From positions 744,001-808,000 of the forward strand of contig JACKMX010000002.1 of NCBI GenBank assembly GCA_024235175.1: a stretch of DNA of 64,000 nt, given 5' to 3'. This document shows, one piece after another, positions 1 to 7,732 of this stretch (positions within the stretch are counted from its first letter, which is position 1; each line of letters opens with the position of its first letter). A program made the position numbers and the translations under genes. The notes under the pieces were generated by a model. It was not told the DNA's origin and did no database searches. It saw nothing but the letters and a program-made list of their open reading frames with translations. Source of the DNA: Chromatiaceae bacterium (GTDB taxonomy: Bacteria > Pseudomonadota > Gammaproteobacteria > Chromatiales > Chromatiaceae).

Positions 1-129
1 TTTTCTGACTCTTAAAAAATTAGCGATGCAAGATTATCAGAAAATCGTAAAAAATCCTGACACTTAAACATTTTTTGGAGCGTGCGTGCATCCAGAAACC
101 CGCATGAAGCCCGAGTAGGGCGCAAACGA

Positions 130-164
130 GTAGCCCGGATGAAGTGAAACGTAATCCGGGCTAC
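130..164. repeat. REP-like palindrome
   Basis: A perfect-arm hairpin built on GTAGCCCGGAT ... ATCCGGGCTAC lies just past the 3' end of ilvD. The same family occurs as two hairpins downstream of ispH (57867-57952). It may help terminate or stabilise the ilvD transcript. The rest of bases 1-198 is AT-rich and shows no gene. Confidence 0.75.
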
Positions 165-198
165 TTTATGTCTCCCGCATTCCACACGCCGCCGCAGC

Positions 199-2043
199 TT
201 ACTTCAACTGCGAAAGATCCCGCACCGCGCCGTGTGCGGCGCTGGTGGTCAATGCCGCATACGCCTGCAGCGCCTTGGATACCGTTCGTTCGCGGGCGAC
301 GGGATGCCATGCGTTGGTGCGCTGCTCCATTGCCTGCCGTCTCGCTGACAGTTGGTCTTCGCTGACGGCGATGTTGATGGTGCGGCCGGGGATATCGATT
401 TCGATGATATCCCCCTCCTCCACCAGACCCATGTTGCCGCCTTCAGCCGCTTCGGGTGAACAGTGACCGATGGATAGCCCCGAGGTTCCTCCGGAGAAAC
501 GGCCATCGGTAATCAGCGCACAGCTCTTGCCCAGCCCCTTCGACTTAAGGTAGCTGGTCGGATAGAGCATCTCCTGCATACCCGGCCCCCCTTTTGGCCC
601 TTCGTAGCGGATCAACACCACGTCGCCCGGCTGGATGCGGTCGTCAAGAATCCCTGCCACGGCATCCTCCTGACTCTCGAAGATACGGGCCGGCCCCTTG
701 AACTTCAGTATGGACTCATCCACACCCGCGGTTTTGACGATACACCCCTCCAGCGCCAGGTTGCCGTACAACACCGCCAGCCCTCCGTCCCGGCTGTAGG
801 CGTGTTCCATATCTCTGATGCAGCCAGCGGCCCGATCCAGATCGAGATCGGGCCAGCGGGAGGATTGGCTGAACGCCTGCTGGGTGGGAATGCCGCCGGG
901 CCCGGCCAAGTATCGGGTTTTCGCCGCCTCCTGCGGGCTGACCGCTATGTCCCAGTCGGCAATCGCCGCCCCCAGAGAAACCTGGTGTACGCAGCCTGCG
1001 TCCCGGTGCAGCAGACCGGCCCGCTCCAATTCACCCAGAATGGCAATCACACCACCTGCCCGATGGACATCCTCCATGTGGTACAGCTGGGTCGAGGGCG
1101 CCACTTTGCACAGATTGGGAACCTTGCGTGACAGCCGGTCGATGTCGGCCATGGTGAAATCCACCTCAGCCTCATGCGCCGCGGCCAAAAGGTGCAGCAC
1201 CGTATTGGTGGATCCTCCCATGGCGATATCCAGAGACATCGCATTTTCAAACGCCTCGAAGGTGGCGATGTTGCGCGGCAGTACCGAAGCATCATCCTGT
1301 TCGTAATAGCGTTTTGCCAGGTCGACCACTAGACGCCCTGCCTGCAGAAAAAGTTCTTTGCGGTCCGCATGGGTCGCCAGCAGCGACCCGTTTCCCGGCA
1401 GACTCAACCCCAATGCCTCGGTCAGGCAGTTCATTGAGTTGGCGGTAAACATACCCGAACAGGAGCCGCAGGTGGGGCAGGCCGAACGCTCTATCGCATT
1501 CACATCCTCATCGCTCCTGGCCGGATCCACCGCCGAAACCATGGCGTCCACCAGATCCAGTTTGAGCTTCTGGCCATGCAACGATGTCTTACCGGACTCC
1601 ATGGGACCGCCGGATACAAACACGACCGGTATATTGATACGCAGTGCAGCCATCAGCATGCCGGGGGTGATCTTGTCGCAGTTGGAGATGCATACCATGG
1701 CATCGGCGCAGTGGGCGTTGACCATGTACTCAACCGAGTCCGCGATAATGTCGCGCGACGGCAATGAGTAGAGCATGCCGCCGTGTCCCATCGCGATACC
1801 ATCGTCGACGGCAATGGTATTGAACTCCTTGGCCACCCCTCCCGCCCGCTCAATCTCACGCGCAACCAGCTGCCCTAAGTCCTTCAGATGAACATGCCCG
1901 GGCACGAACTGAGTGAAGGAGTTGACCACGGCAACGATGGGCTTGTCGAAATCCCCGTCCTGCATGCCGGTCGCACGCCAAAGGGCGCGGGCGCCGGCCA
2001 TATTTCTGCCATGGGTGGTGGTGCGGGAACGGTATTGGGGCAT
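199..2043 (-). CDS. ilvD: Dihydroxy-acid dehydratase
   Basis: This 614-residue enzyme dehydrates 2,3-dihydroxy-isovalerate and 2,3-dihydroxy-methylvalerate to the 2-keto acids in valine and isoleucine synthesis, in the cytoplasm. The cluster cysteines are visible at C122 (in CISNCDKITPGM) and C195 (in CPTCGSCSGM), with the usual Mg-site region around DDGIAMGHGGM. The segment NSFTQFVPGHVHL has no third cysteine. That is the E. coli-like pattern associated with an oxygen-sensitive [4Fe-4S] enzyme rather than the [2Fe-2S] plant/actinobacterial type. Length matches the family. The start is supported by a GGAGAG ribosome-binding site five bases upstream. It stands alone, divergent from the TetR gene. 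Confidence 0.97.
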   Translation of the reverse strand: MPQYRSRTTTHGRNMAGARALWRATGMQDGDFDKPIVAVVNSFTQFVPGHVHLKDLGQLVAREIERAGGVAKEFNTIAVDDGIAMGHGGMLYSLPSRDIIADSVEYMVNAHCADAMVCISNCDKITPGMLMAALRINIPVVFVSGGPMESGKTSLHGQKLKLDLVDAMVSAVDPARSDEDVNAIERSACPTCGSCSGMFTANSMNCLTEALGLSLPGNGSLLATHADRKELFLQAGRLVVDLAKRYYEQDDASVLPRNIATFEAFENAMSLDIAMGGSTNTVLHLLAAAHEAEVDFTMADIDRLSRKVPNLCKVAPSTQLYHMEDVHRAGGVIAILGELERAGLLHRDAGCVHQVSLGAAIADWDIAVSPQEAAKTRYLAGPGGIPTQQAFSQSSRWPDLDLDRAAGCIRDMEHAYSRDGGLAVLYGNLALEGCIVKTAGVDESILKFKGPARIFESQEDAVAGILDDRIQPGDVVLIRYEGPKGGPGMQEMLYPTSYLKSKGLGKSCALITDGRFSGGTSGLSIGHCSPEAAEGGNMGLVEEGDIIEIDIPGRTINIAVSEDQLSARRQAMEQRTNAWHPVARERTVSKALQAYAALTTSAAHGAVRDLSQLK

Positions 2044-2370
2044 GACTCTCTCCGAATATCCAAATCTGACTATGAATTATCCACCAAATTCAGAGTTCAG
2101 GCACCCTGCATATATTCTGGGAACTACTCATGACCATATCGGTTATAAGAAGGGTGGGTCGGATTGGAGATAGCGCAATGCGACAACAGGCTGTAAGGGC
2201 TGAGGGCCTAGGGCCTAGGAAAAACCGATCGCAACTCCTATTGATCCTCAGCCCTTGGCCCTAGGCCCTCAGTTTGAATATCCAAACGGGTTCACCCTGG
2301 ACCGTGTGAGTAGTTACAAAATAGGACTATAATCCAAGCACACATCCCTCATCCCCTTTAGGAGCTCCAC
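2044..2370. promoter_or_regulatory. ilvD/tetR divergent intergenic region
   Basis: The 327 bases between the divergent ilvD and tetR genes contain no convincing gene. They should hold both promoters. The clearest structure is the heptad-based inverted repeat at 2195-2272, annotated separately. A GAGCTC-flanked AGGAG ribosome-binding site lies directly before the TetR start. Confidence 0.5.
2195..2272. repeat. Heptad-derived inverted repeat
   Basis: Perfect 16-base arms CTGAGGGCCTAGGGCC (2200-2215 and, inverted, 2257-2272) flank about 40 bases. The arms are built from a GGGCCTA-like heptamer. A related tandem heptamer (AGGGCCG three times) lies between urtD and urtE at 39470-39504. It can form a long stable hairpin. 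Its function is unknown. Confidence 0.7.
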
Positions 2371-2949
2371 ATGCCTTCAAAAAGCGACTTGACCAAACAG
2401 CGCATAGTGCAGGCTGCAAACCAGCTCTTCTATCGAAAGGGCTTCAGCCAGACCTCCTTTTCAGATGTTGTGGCCGAAGCGGACGTGCCGCGCGGTAACA
2501 TTTATTACTATTTCAAATCCAAGGAAGAGATTCTCAAAGCGGTAATCCGCTACCGGCTGGATACCATAGCGGGCATGCTGGCCGAATGGGACAAAAGCAT
2601 CAAGGAGCCACAGAAACGGCTGGAGCGTTTCGTCAGGATCATGTACGACAGCACCCCCGCCCTGCTGCGTTCCGGCTGCCCCATGGGGACACTTGCAATG
2701 GAGTTTGCCAAAGGCGGGCAGGAACTCAAGGAGCAGTCGAAAATGTTGTTCGATATCTTTCAGCGCTGGCTGGTCAATCAGTTCAGCGACATGGGGTACA
2801 CGGAGGAGGCGCACGACCTTTCGCTGCAACTGCTGGCGCGGGGACAGGGCCTGATCGTGGTGTCCCAGGTGTACCAGGATCCTGGCTTCCTTGAACGCGG
2901 CACCCGGGAGCTGGACCGCTGGATCGATGAATTGGCGCGCTATGCCTGA
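2371..2949 (+). CDS. TetR/AcrR-family transcriptional regulator
   Basis: A 192-residue one-component repressor. Residues 8-55 form the TetR helix-turn-helix (TKQRIVQAANQLFYRKGFSQ ... ADVPRGNIYYYFKSKEEIL). The rest is a helical ligand-binding and dimerisation domain whose ligand cannot be read from sequence. AGGAG sits at good spacing before the ATG. Its 3' end overlaps the argE start by 8 bases, so the two are translationally coupled. That does not prove it regulates arginine synthesis. It may instead control the divergent side or a remote target. Confidence 0.9.
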   Translation: MPSKSDLTKQRIVQAANQLFYRKGFSQTSFSDVVAEADVPRGNIYYYFKSKEEILKAVIRYRLDTIAGMLAEWDKSIKEPQKRLERFVRIMYDSTPALLRSGCPMGTLAMEFAKGGQELKEQSKMLFDIFQRWLVNQFSDMGYTEEAHDLSLQLLARGQGLIVVSQVYQDPGFLERGTRELDRWIDELARYA

Positions 2950-4093
2950 GCAGCAACTCCCGCTCGGATCCATGCTCGGGCAACTGATTGCCACGCCTTC
3001 GGTAAGCAGTATCAATCCCGGCTGGGACCAGTCCAACCGGGACGTCATCGAACTGCTGTCACTCTGGTTCGAACAGCTCGGATTTAAGGTGGAGGTGCTG
3101 CCGATTCCCGGCAGCCCGGACAAGTTCAATCTGGTGGCGAGTGCGGGCAGCGGTCCTGACGGACTGATACTTTCGGGACACACGGACACTGTGCCTTTCG
3201 ATGAGCAGCTATGGCACACAGATCCGCTGCGACTGACCGAGCGGGACAATCGATATTACGGCCTGGGTACGTCCGATATGAAGGCTTTTTTCGCGCTGAC
3301 GATCGAAGCGTTGAGGGGTCTGGATCTGCGTCAACTGAAACGGCCGCTGGTGATACTGGCCACCGCCGACGAAGAGAGCAACATGTGCGGTGCACAGTCT
3401 CTGGTGCAGAGCAGCCGTCATTTCGGCCGCCACGCACTGATCGGTGAACCCACCGGCCTGCGTCCGGTGAGAATGCACAAAGGCGTATCGATGGAGATCA
3501 TCCGCCTGCAGGGGCGTTCCGGACACTCCAGCAATCCCGCCCTGGGGGTCAGTGCGCTGGAGGGCATGTACCTGGTCATAGGTGAGATACTGGCCTGGCG
3601 CCGGGAGCTGCAGTCCCGTTTCCGCAACCCATTGTTCGAGGTCGAGGTGCCCACACTCAATCTCGGCCATATTCATGGCGGTGACAATCCCAACAGAATC
3701 TGCGGCCAGTGTGAATTGCAGATTGACCTGCGCCCACTGCCCGGAATGAAGATCGATACGCTGCGTGTTGAGTTGTCATCGAGGCTGGAACGACTCCTGC
3801 AAAAAAGCGAACTGAAGCTGGAGCTCGTCTCCCCCTTCGATGGCATCCCGGCTATGGAGACGGCAGCCGACGCGGAGATTGTACGCGTCACCGAGACGCT
3901 TACCGGGCACCCGGCGGGGAGTGCCGCCTTTGGCACCGAGGCACCCTATCTGAACCGACTCGGCGCGGAAACCATTGTCCTTGGTCCCGGTGATATCGAT
4001 CAGGCCCATCAGCCGGATGAGTTCCTCGGCCTTGAACGAATACCTCCGATGATCGGGCTACTTCGAAACATGGTCAGGCATTTCTGCCTTTAA
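2942..4093 (+). CDS. argE: Acetylornithine deacetylase (ArgE-type, M20 family)
   Basis: About 383 residues from the ATG at 2942, which overlaps the TetR stop; an upstream ATG at 2891 lies inside the TetR gene and is unlikely. This is an M20-family zinc amidohydrolase expected to release acetate from N-acetylornithine in arginine synthesis. Visible motifs are SGHTDTVPFDEQLW (metal His/Asp), YGLGTSDMK (bridging Asp) and ATADEESNMCGA (catalytic Glu). The C-terminal metal His lies in IDQAHQPDEF. The nearby argA supports the arginine assignment over other M20 substrates such as succinyl-diaminopimelate. Confidence 0.88.
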   Translation: MPEQQLPLGSMLGQLIATPSVSSINPGWDQSNRDVIELLSLWFEQLGFKVEVLPIPGSPDKFNLVASAGSGPDGLILSGHTDTVPFDEQLWHTDPLRLTERDNRYYGLGTSDMKAFFALTIEALRGLDLRQLKRPLVILATADEESNMCGAQSLVQSSRHFGRHALIGEPTGLRPVRMHKGVSMEIIRLQGRSGHSSNPALGVSALEGMYLVIGEILAWRRELQSRFRNPLFEVEVPTLNLGHIHGGDNPNRICGQCELQIDLRPLPGMKIDTLRVELSSRLERLLQKSELKLELVSPFDGIPAMETAADAEIVRVTETLTGHPAGSAAFGTEAPYLNRLGAETIVLGPGDIDQAHQPDEFLGLERIPPMIGLLRNMVRHFCL

Positions 4094-4118
4094 TTGAATG
4101 GAGTCGATAATTCCCAGA

Positions 4119-4664
4119 CTACCGGGCCTGAACTGAATAAGGCAGTTGCAGCTTGACGCCCGGCTTCAGTCCGTGCCGCGCAAACCACCCCATGTTCATT
4201 TCCAATGCGTATACCGATGGAAGCATGGAGGTGTAAATCTGTTTTCCACCATCCGGCAACATGGAAGCAATATTGACAAGTCTGCCCTGTGCATCAAAAA
4301 AACCGACATCGAGCGGTATGGCAGTGTTCAACATCCAGATATCCAAAATAGATGGGGAGGGATAGACCATCAACATTCCCTGGTCCTGTCCGAGCTGGGT
4401 GCGCCCCATCAGTCCCTTACGCCGGGCCTCGGGATCGCCGGCCAGCTCTACCATCGCTTTAGTACTCCCTATCTCTATCTCCATCAGATTGCGGACATCG
4501 CAACCTGACAAAGAGCAGAGTCCCAACAGAAATAACAAACAGACCCTGCAAAAAGAGGTCGGATCCCTTTTTATCTCCAGGTGCAAAGGAAATAAAGAGA
4601 GAATTGATGTAAAAAGGGATCCGGCCCCTTTTCTAACAGCGAGTGCTTTATCAATTGGCTTCAT
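4119..4664 (-). CDS. DUF192 family lipoprotein
   Basis: The C-terminal ~115 residues (from MEIEIGSTKAMVEL through LQLPYS) form a DUF192 domain, with the family signatures RRKGLMGR and DIWMLNTAIPLDVGFF. The function of the family is unknown. A hydrophobic segment CLLFLLGLCSLSGC ends in a lipobox, implying an outer- or inner-membrane lipoprotein. It is preceded by an unusually long N-terminal stretch of about 37 residues, much of it encoded by an inverted repeat (4551-4632). The annotated ATG lacks a good ribosome-binding site, so the start is uncertain. It is convergent with argE. Confidence 0.78.
   Translation of the reverse strand: MKPIDKALAVRKGAGSLFTSILSLFPLHLEIKRDPTSFCRVCLLFLLGLCSLSGCDVRNLMEIEIGSTKAMVELAGDPEARRKGLMGRTQLGQDQGMLMVYPSPSILDIWMLNTAIPLDVGFFDAQGRLVNIASMLPDGGKQIYTSMLPSVYALEMNMGWFARHGLKPGVKLQLPYSVQAR
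4551..4632. repeat. REP-like inverted repeat inside the DUF192 leader
   Basis: Arms of about 22 bases with core GGATCCCTTTTTA / TAAAAAGGGATCC face each other across 36 bases, entirely within the leader-coding region of the DUF192 gene. Related GGATCC-containing or GGGGCCGG-containing hairpins occur at 16980-17009 and 28492-28565. Confidence 0.75.
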
Positions 4665-4783
4665 CCGTTTAAATTTGTTTCATTGCAGTTTTTTAAAATT
4701 CGTCATCCCGGCCTTCCCAGGAGTGAAGAAAGAAACTGTTTGCAGCCGAAGACTATGTTAGCCCATTAGGCTATTAAGGAATC

Positions 4784-6145
4784 ATGCAAGTGGCAATTAA
4801 AAAAAACAGGCTCCGCGATCCCTTCGTTGAATGGTTCCGCGCTTCATCGCCTTACATTCACGCCCATCGCGGGCGTACCTTCGTTATTGCTTTCGGCGGC
4901 GAAGCCCTGATGGATGGCGGCTTTGCCGGCCTGGCCCACGACATCGCAATACTCCATGGGCTTGGCATCCGGCTGGTACTGGTGCACGGCGCCAGACCGC
5001 AGATAGAAGAGCGTCTGCGGCTGCGCAATGCACAAATGCAAATCGTTAACGGCTTGCGTGTCACCGACAATGTCGCCCTGGATTGCGTCAAGGAGGCTGC
5101 GGGGACGGTCCGGGTGGAGGTGGAGGCACTGCTTTCAATGGGACTGACCAACTCGCCAATGGCCGGCGCAAATATACGCGTCGCTTCAGGGAATTTCGTT
5201 ACCGCCCGGCCCCTGGGGGTTCACGATGGCATCGACTACTGCCACACCGGCCAGGTAAGGCGCATTGATGCATCAGCCATCAGCCAACTGCTTGAAACCG
5301 GCGCCATAGCGCTTATACCTCCGCTCGGTTACTCGCCCACCGGTGAGGTATTCAACCTCACTGCCGCGGACGTCGCCGGTTCGGTAGCATCGTCCATCGG
5401 CGCCGATAAACTCATTCTGCTCCTTGAAGAACAGGGCATAAAGGACAGCCGGGGGAAAATTCTCACCAACGTCATTCCCGACGAACTGGAGGCAATCCTC
5501 AGTCGTCGCAAACATATCCCAGACGAGTTGAAGCAGAGTCTGGTCAGTGCCATCGAATGTTGCCGCTCCGGTGTGAAACGAGTGCATCTGCTCAGCCGTC
5601 AGATGGATGGTGCACTGCTGAAAGAACTTTTCAGCCGCGATGGCATCGGCACCATGCTCACTGCGGAGCATTATGAGAGCATAAAGACCGCCAGCATCGA
5701 TGACGTGGGCGGAATTTTGGAACTGCTCTCCCCGCTGGAACAACAAGGCATATTGGTGCGGCGTTCGCGGGAACTGCTGGAGACGGAGATCGAACGCTTC
5801 TCCGTGGTTGTGCTCGACGGCATGATCATCGGCTGTGCCGCGCTCTATCCCTATCAACCTGAACAGATGGCCGAACTTGCCTGCGTTGCTGTGCATCAGG
5901 AATACAGCGGCGAGGGACGCGGCGACAGGCTGCTGAGTCACATGGAACAGCGTGCCCTGCACAGCGGAATCAAAAGCGTGTTCGTGCTCACGACCCAGAC
6001 CACGCACTGGTTCAGGGAGCGTGGTTTCGACCCACTGTCGGTGGATCAACTGCCGATGGCGAAGCGCACACTGTATAACTACCAGCGCAATTCAAAGGTT
6101 CTGGTCAAGCGCCTGGAACAGGAGGGGGATCCGGGTTATCGCTGA
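4784..6145 (+). CDS. argA: Amino-acid N-acetyltransferase (N-acetylglutamate synthase)
   Basis: A 453-residue classical bacterial NAGS, the first step of arginine synthesis (acetyl-CoA + glutamate). The N-terminal amino-acid-kinase fold (about 25-290) carries LVLVHGARPQIEERL and the arginine-sensing region. The C-terminal GNAT domain (about 305-450) carries LACVAVHQEYSGEGRGDRLL, the acetyl-CoA pyrophosphate loop. Length and domain order match gammaproteobacterial ArgA, which is feedback-inhibited by arginine. Its last 41 bases overlap the convergent cbbR gene. Confidence 0.95.
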   Translation: MQVAIKKNRLRDPFVEWFRASSPYIHAHRGRTFVIAFGGEALMDGGFAGLAHDIAILHGLGIRLVLVHGARPQIEERLRLRNAQMQIVNGLRVTDNVALDCVKEAAGTVRVEVEALLSMGLTNSPMAGANIRVASGNFVTARPLGVHDGIDYCHTGQVRRIDASAISQLLETGAIALIPPLGYSPTGEVFNLTAADVAGSVASSIGADKLILLLEEQGIKDSRGKILTNVIPDELEAILSRRKHIPDELKQSLVSAIECCRSGVKRVHLLSRQMDGALLKELFSRDGIGTMLTAEHYESIKTASIDDVGGILELLSPLEQQGILVRRSRELLETEIERFSVVVLDGMIIGCAALYPYQPEQMAELACVAVHQEYSGEGRGDRLLSHMEQRALHSGIKSVFVLTTQTTHWFRERGFDPLSVDQLPMAKRTLYNYQRNSKVLVKRLEQEGDPGYR

Positions 6146-7034
6146 CGTTTTGCGCCTCGTTCACGACAAAATTGCGGAAAGCGCGGCTGGGCGGAGACAT
6201 CCGCTTGCGTTTCCGGTAGACCAGATACCATTGGCGCTCGATAGGGAACTGCTCCACATCGAGCTGCACCAGTCTGCCCGTCTCCAGCTCCAGCTCGATA
6301 GTGTGAGCGGATACAATACCCAGCCCAAGTCCCGCCCTGACCGCCTGCTTTATCGCCTCGTTGCGCGTCATCTGCATACCCTGGCGAATTGTCAACCGGT
6401 GCTCCTGGAAGAAGCGCTCCATCGCCAACCGGGTTCCGGAGCCGGGTTCGCGCATGACAAAAATCTCCTGTGCCAGGCGCTCAAGCGGTATCCGCACCTC
6501 GCCGCTCAGCGGATGGTTCGGCGGTGCCACAACCACCAGCGGATTCTGCATAAATGCCTCAGATTCCACCTCTACGTTATCCGGAGGCTGCCCCATTAAC
6601 ACCATGTCGACGCTGTTGGCCACCAGCAGTTGAATCAGCCGCTCGCGATTGGCCACATCCAGTTCCAGGTCAATTCCCGGATAGGCTTTATGAAAGGCTG
6701 CCATCAACCTTGGTGCGAAATAGTTGACGGTGCTGGCCACCGCCACATGCAGATGGCCGCGGCTGAGTCCCTTTAGCGACTCCAGCACCTCCTCCATTTC
6801 GCTCAGGTAGCGATTGATGCCCTGACTATAGTGGTAGACCTCCCTACCCACTTCCGTCAGGCTTACCTGCTTACCCAGCTTCTCGAACAGAGGCAACCCG
6901 ATCGAATCCTCAAGCTGGCGGATCTGCATGGAAACCGCCGGCTGACTCAGATGCAACTCCTCCGCAGCCCGGGTAAAGCTTAGATTGCGCGCAACCGATT
7001 CAAACAACGAAAGCTGACGAAAAGTGACATTCAT
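6105..7034 (-). CDS. cbbR: LysR-type regulator CbbR
   Basis: A 309-residue LysR regulator. The N-terminal winged HTH is residues 1-60 (LSFTRAAEELHLSQPAVSMQIRQLED), followed by a periplasmic-binding-like effector domain. Divergent placement upstream of the RuBisCO gene cbbM, and the family-typical core (GRLVQLDVEQFPIERQWYLVY), identify it as CbbR, the activator of Calvin-cycle genes. The C-terminal tail (NVSDNPDPPPVPGA) is encoded antisense to the end of argA. Confidence 0.9.
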   Translation of the reverse strand: MNVTFRQLSLFESVARNLSFTRAAEELHLSQPAVSMQIRQLEDSIGLPLFEKLGKQVSLTEVGREVYHYSQGINRYLSEMEEVLESLKGLSRGHLHVAVASTVNYFAPRLMAAFHKAYPGIDLELDVANRERLIQLLVANSVDMVLMGQPPDNVEVESEAFMQNPLVVVAPPNHPLSGEVRIPLERLAQEIFVMREPGSGTRLAMERFFQEHRLTIRQGMQMTRNEAIKQAVRAGLGLGIVSAHTIELELETGRLVQLDVEQFPIERQWYLVYRKRKRMSPPSRAFRNFVVNEAQNVSDNPDPPPVPGA

Positions 7035-7177
7035 ACTCTCTCAATCCTGTCGAGTTAACCTCGGAACCCGGCGATCGGTTCGCTATTACATAATCAACTA
7101 TTAATAAATTTTTCCGGTTTATCAGGATTTGATTATAGCTATTTAAATTCAAATAGTACCAAGGCGTCGCCAAGCTA

Positions 7178-7254
7178 GTACTCCTTCAAGGTGATAATTG
7201 CGGATGCAGTGAGCTTGTCGGCGTTCAGGGCAAGGCACGCCTCGAAGGAGTACT
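7178..7254. repeat. Inverted repeat abutting the MITE
   Basis: TAGTACTCCTTC (from about 7178) is mirrored by GAAGGAGTACTA ending at about 7255, around a GC-rich loop. The right arm ends at the TA that begins the MITE, so the MITE may have inserted into the edge of this older palindrome. Confidence 0.6.
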
Positions 7255-7500
7255 AGCCCGCATCCATCACAAGGCGAACCGAAGATATGTCAATAATATA
7301 TATAAAACAGCAAATTACGTTCATTTTACTCGTGCTGGTGAATTTACACTCTGTTCTATCCGGTTTTTGGAACGATTTGGCTGCGCATCTTGAGCGATCT
7401 TCCTTAAACCATAGCTACGGCTATGGTTTGGCGGACGATCACTCAACCTGCTTTGCCAAATCGCCCCAAAATTCCGGATCCTGGTGACGGATGCGGGCTA
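7254..7500. mobile_element. TA-flanked MITE, copy 1 (247 bases)
   Basis: Terminal inverted repeats TAGCCCGCATCCATCAC and GTGACGGATGCGGGCTA bound the element, with TA at each end as in Tc1/mariner-IS630 targets. The right half is a large nested palindrome: CGATTTGGC/GCCAAATCG, TTGAGCGATC/GATCACTCAA and AAACCATAGC/GCTATGGTTT. Near-identical copies are at 46754-47001 and, shortened, at 41324-41460. It contains no transposase gene. Confidence 0.88.
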
Positions 7501-7571
7501 GAAGTTTCGGATCAGTTGGATCGGTCTGACAGAGGTGAGCGTTTTCGCATAAGGTTTTTTTTATTGATGTC

Positions 7572-7595
7572 ATAAGAATTTCGAAATTTACTTAT
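7572..7595. promoter_or_regulatory. Candidate CbbR operator dyad
   Basis: ATAAG and CTTAT half-sites flank the perfect palindrome AATTTCGAAATT about 140 bases before cbbM. LysR regulators bind AT-rich dyads of this kind. The assignment to CbbR rests only on location. Confidence 0.35.
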
Positions 7596-7732
7596 ATTTA
7601 CAATCCCTTTATTCTTACCCACGTAAATTTCCTGGAGTTACCTGGCGATCGGATCACAGACATTGACCGGCTGGGAAATTGACGGCCAACAGCCAGCAAA
7701 CACATCGAGCTTAATTTTAAGGAGAGCAACAC

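Larger units (their letters stand above)
7035..7732. promoter_or_regulatory. cbbR-cbbM regulatory region, interrupted by repeats
   Basis: No gene is visible in these 698 bases. The cbbR-proximal part (7075-7165) is very AT-rich and the cbbM-proximal part (7550-7640) likewise; CbbR sites could lie in either. Between them sit a CTCCTTC-type inverted repeat (about 7178-7254) and a 247-base MITE (7254-7500). The insertions have moved cbbR away from cbbM. The cbbM start has a clear TAAGGAGAG ribosome-binding site. Confidence 0.6.

Noticed and set aside
23..2043. Long frames opposite ilvD and opposite many other GC-rich genes (nirB, ureC, urtA, pilY1, nasA)
   Set aside because: They mirror strongly supported genes, have no recognisable domains and come from third-position GC bias.
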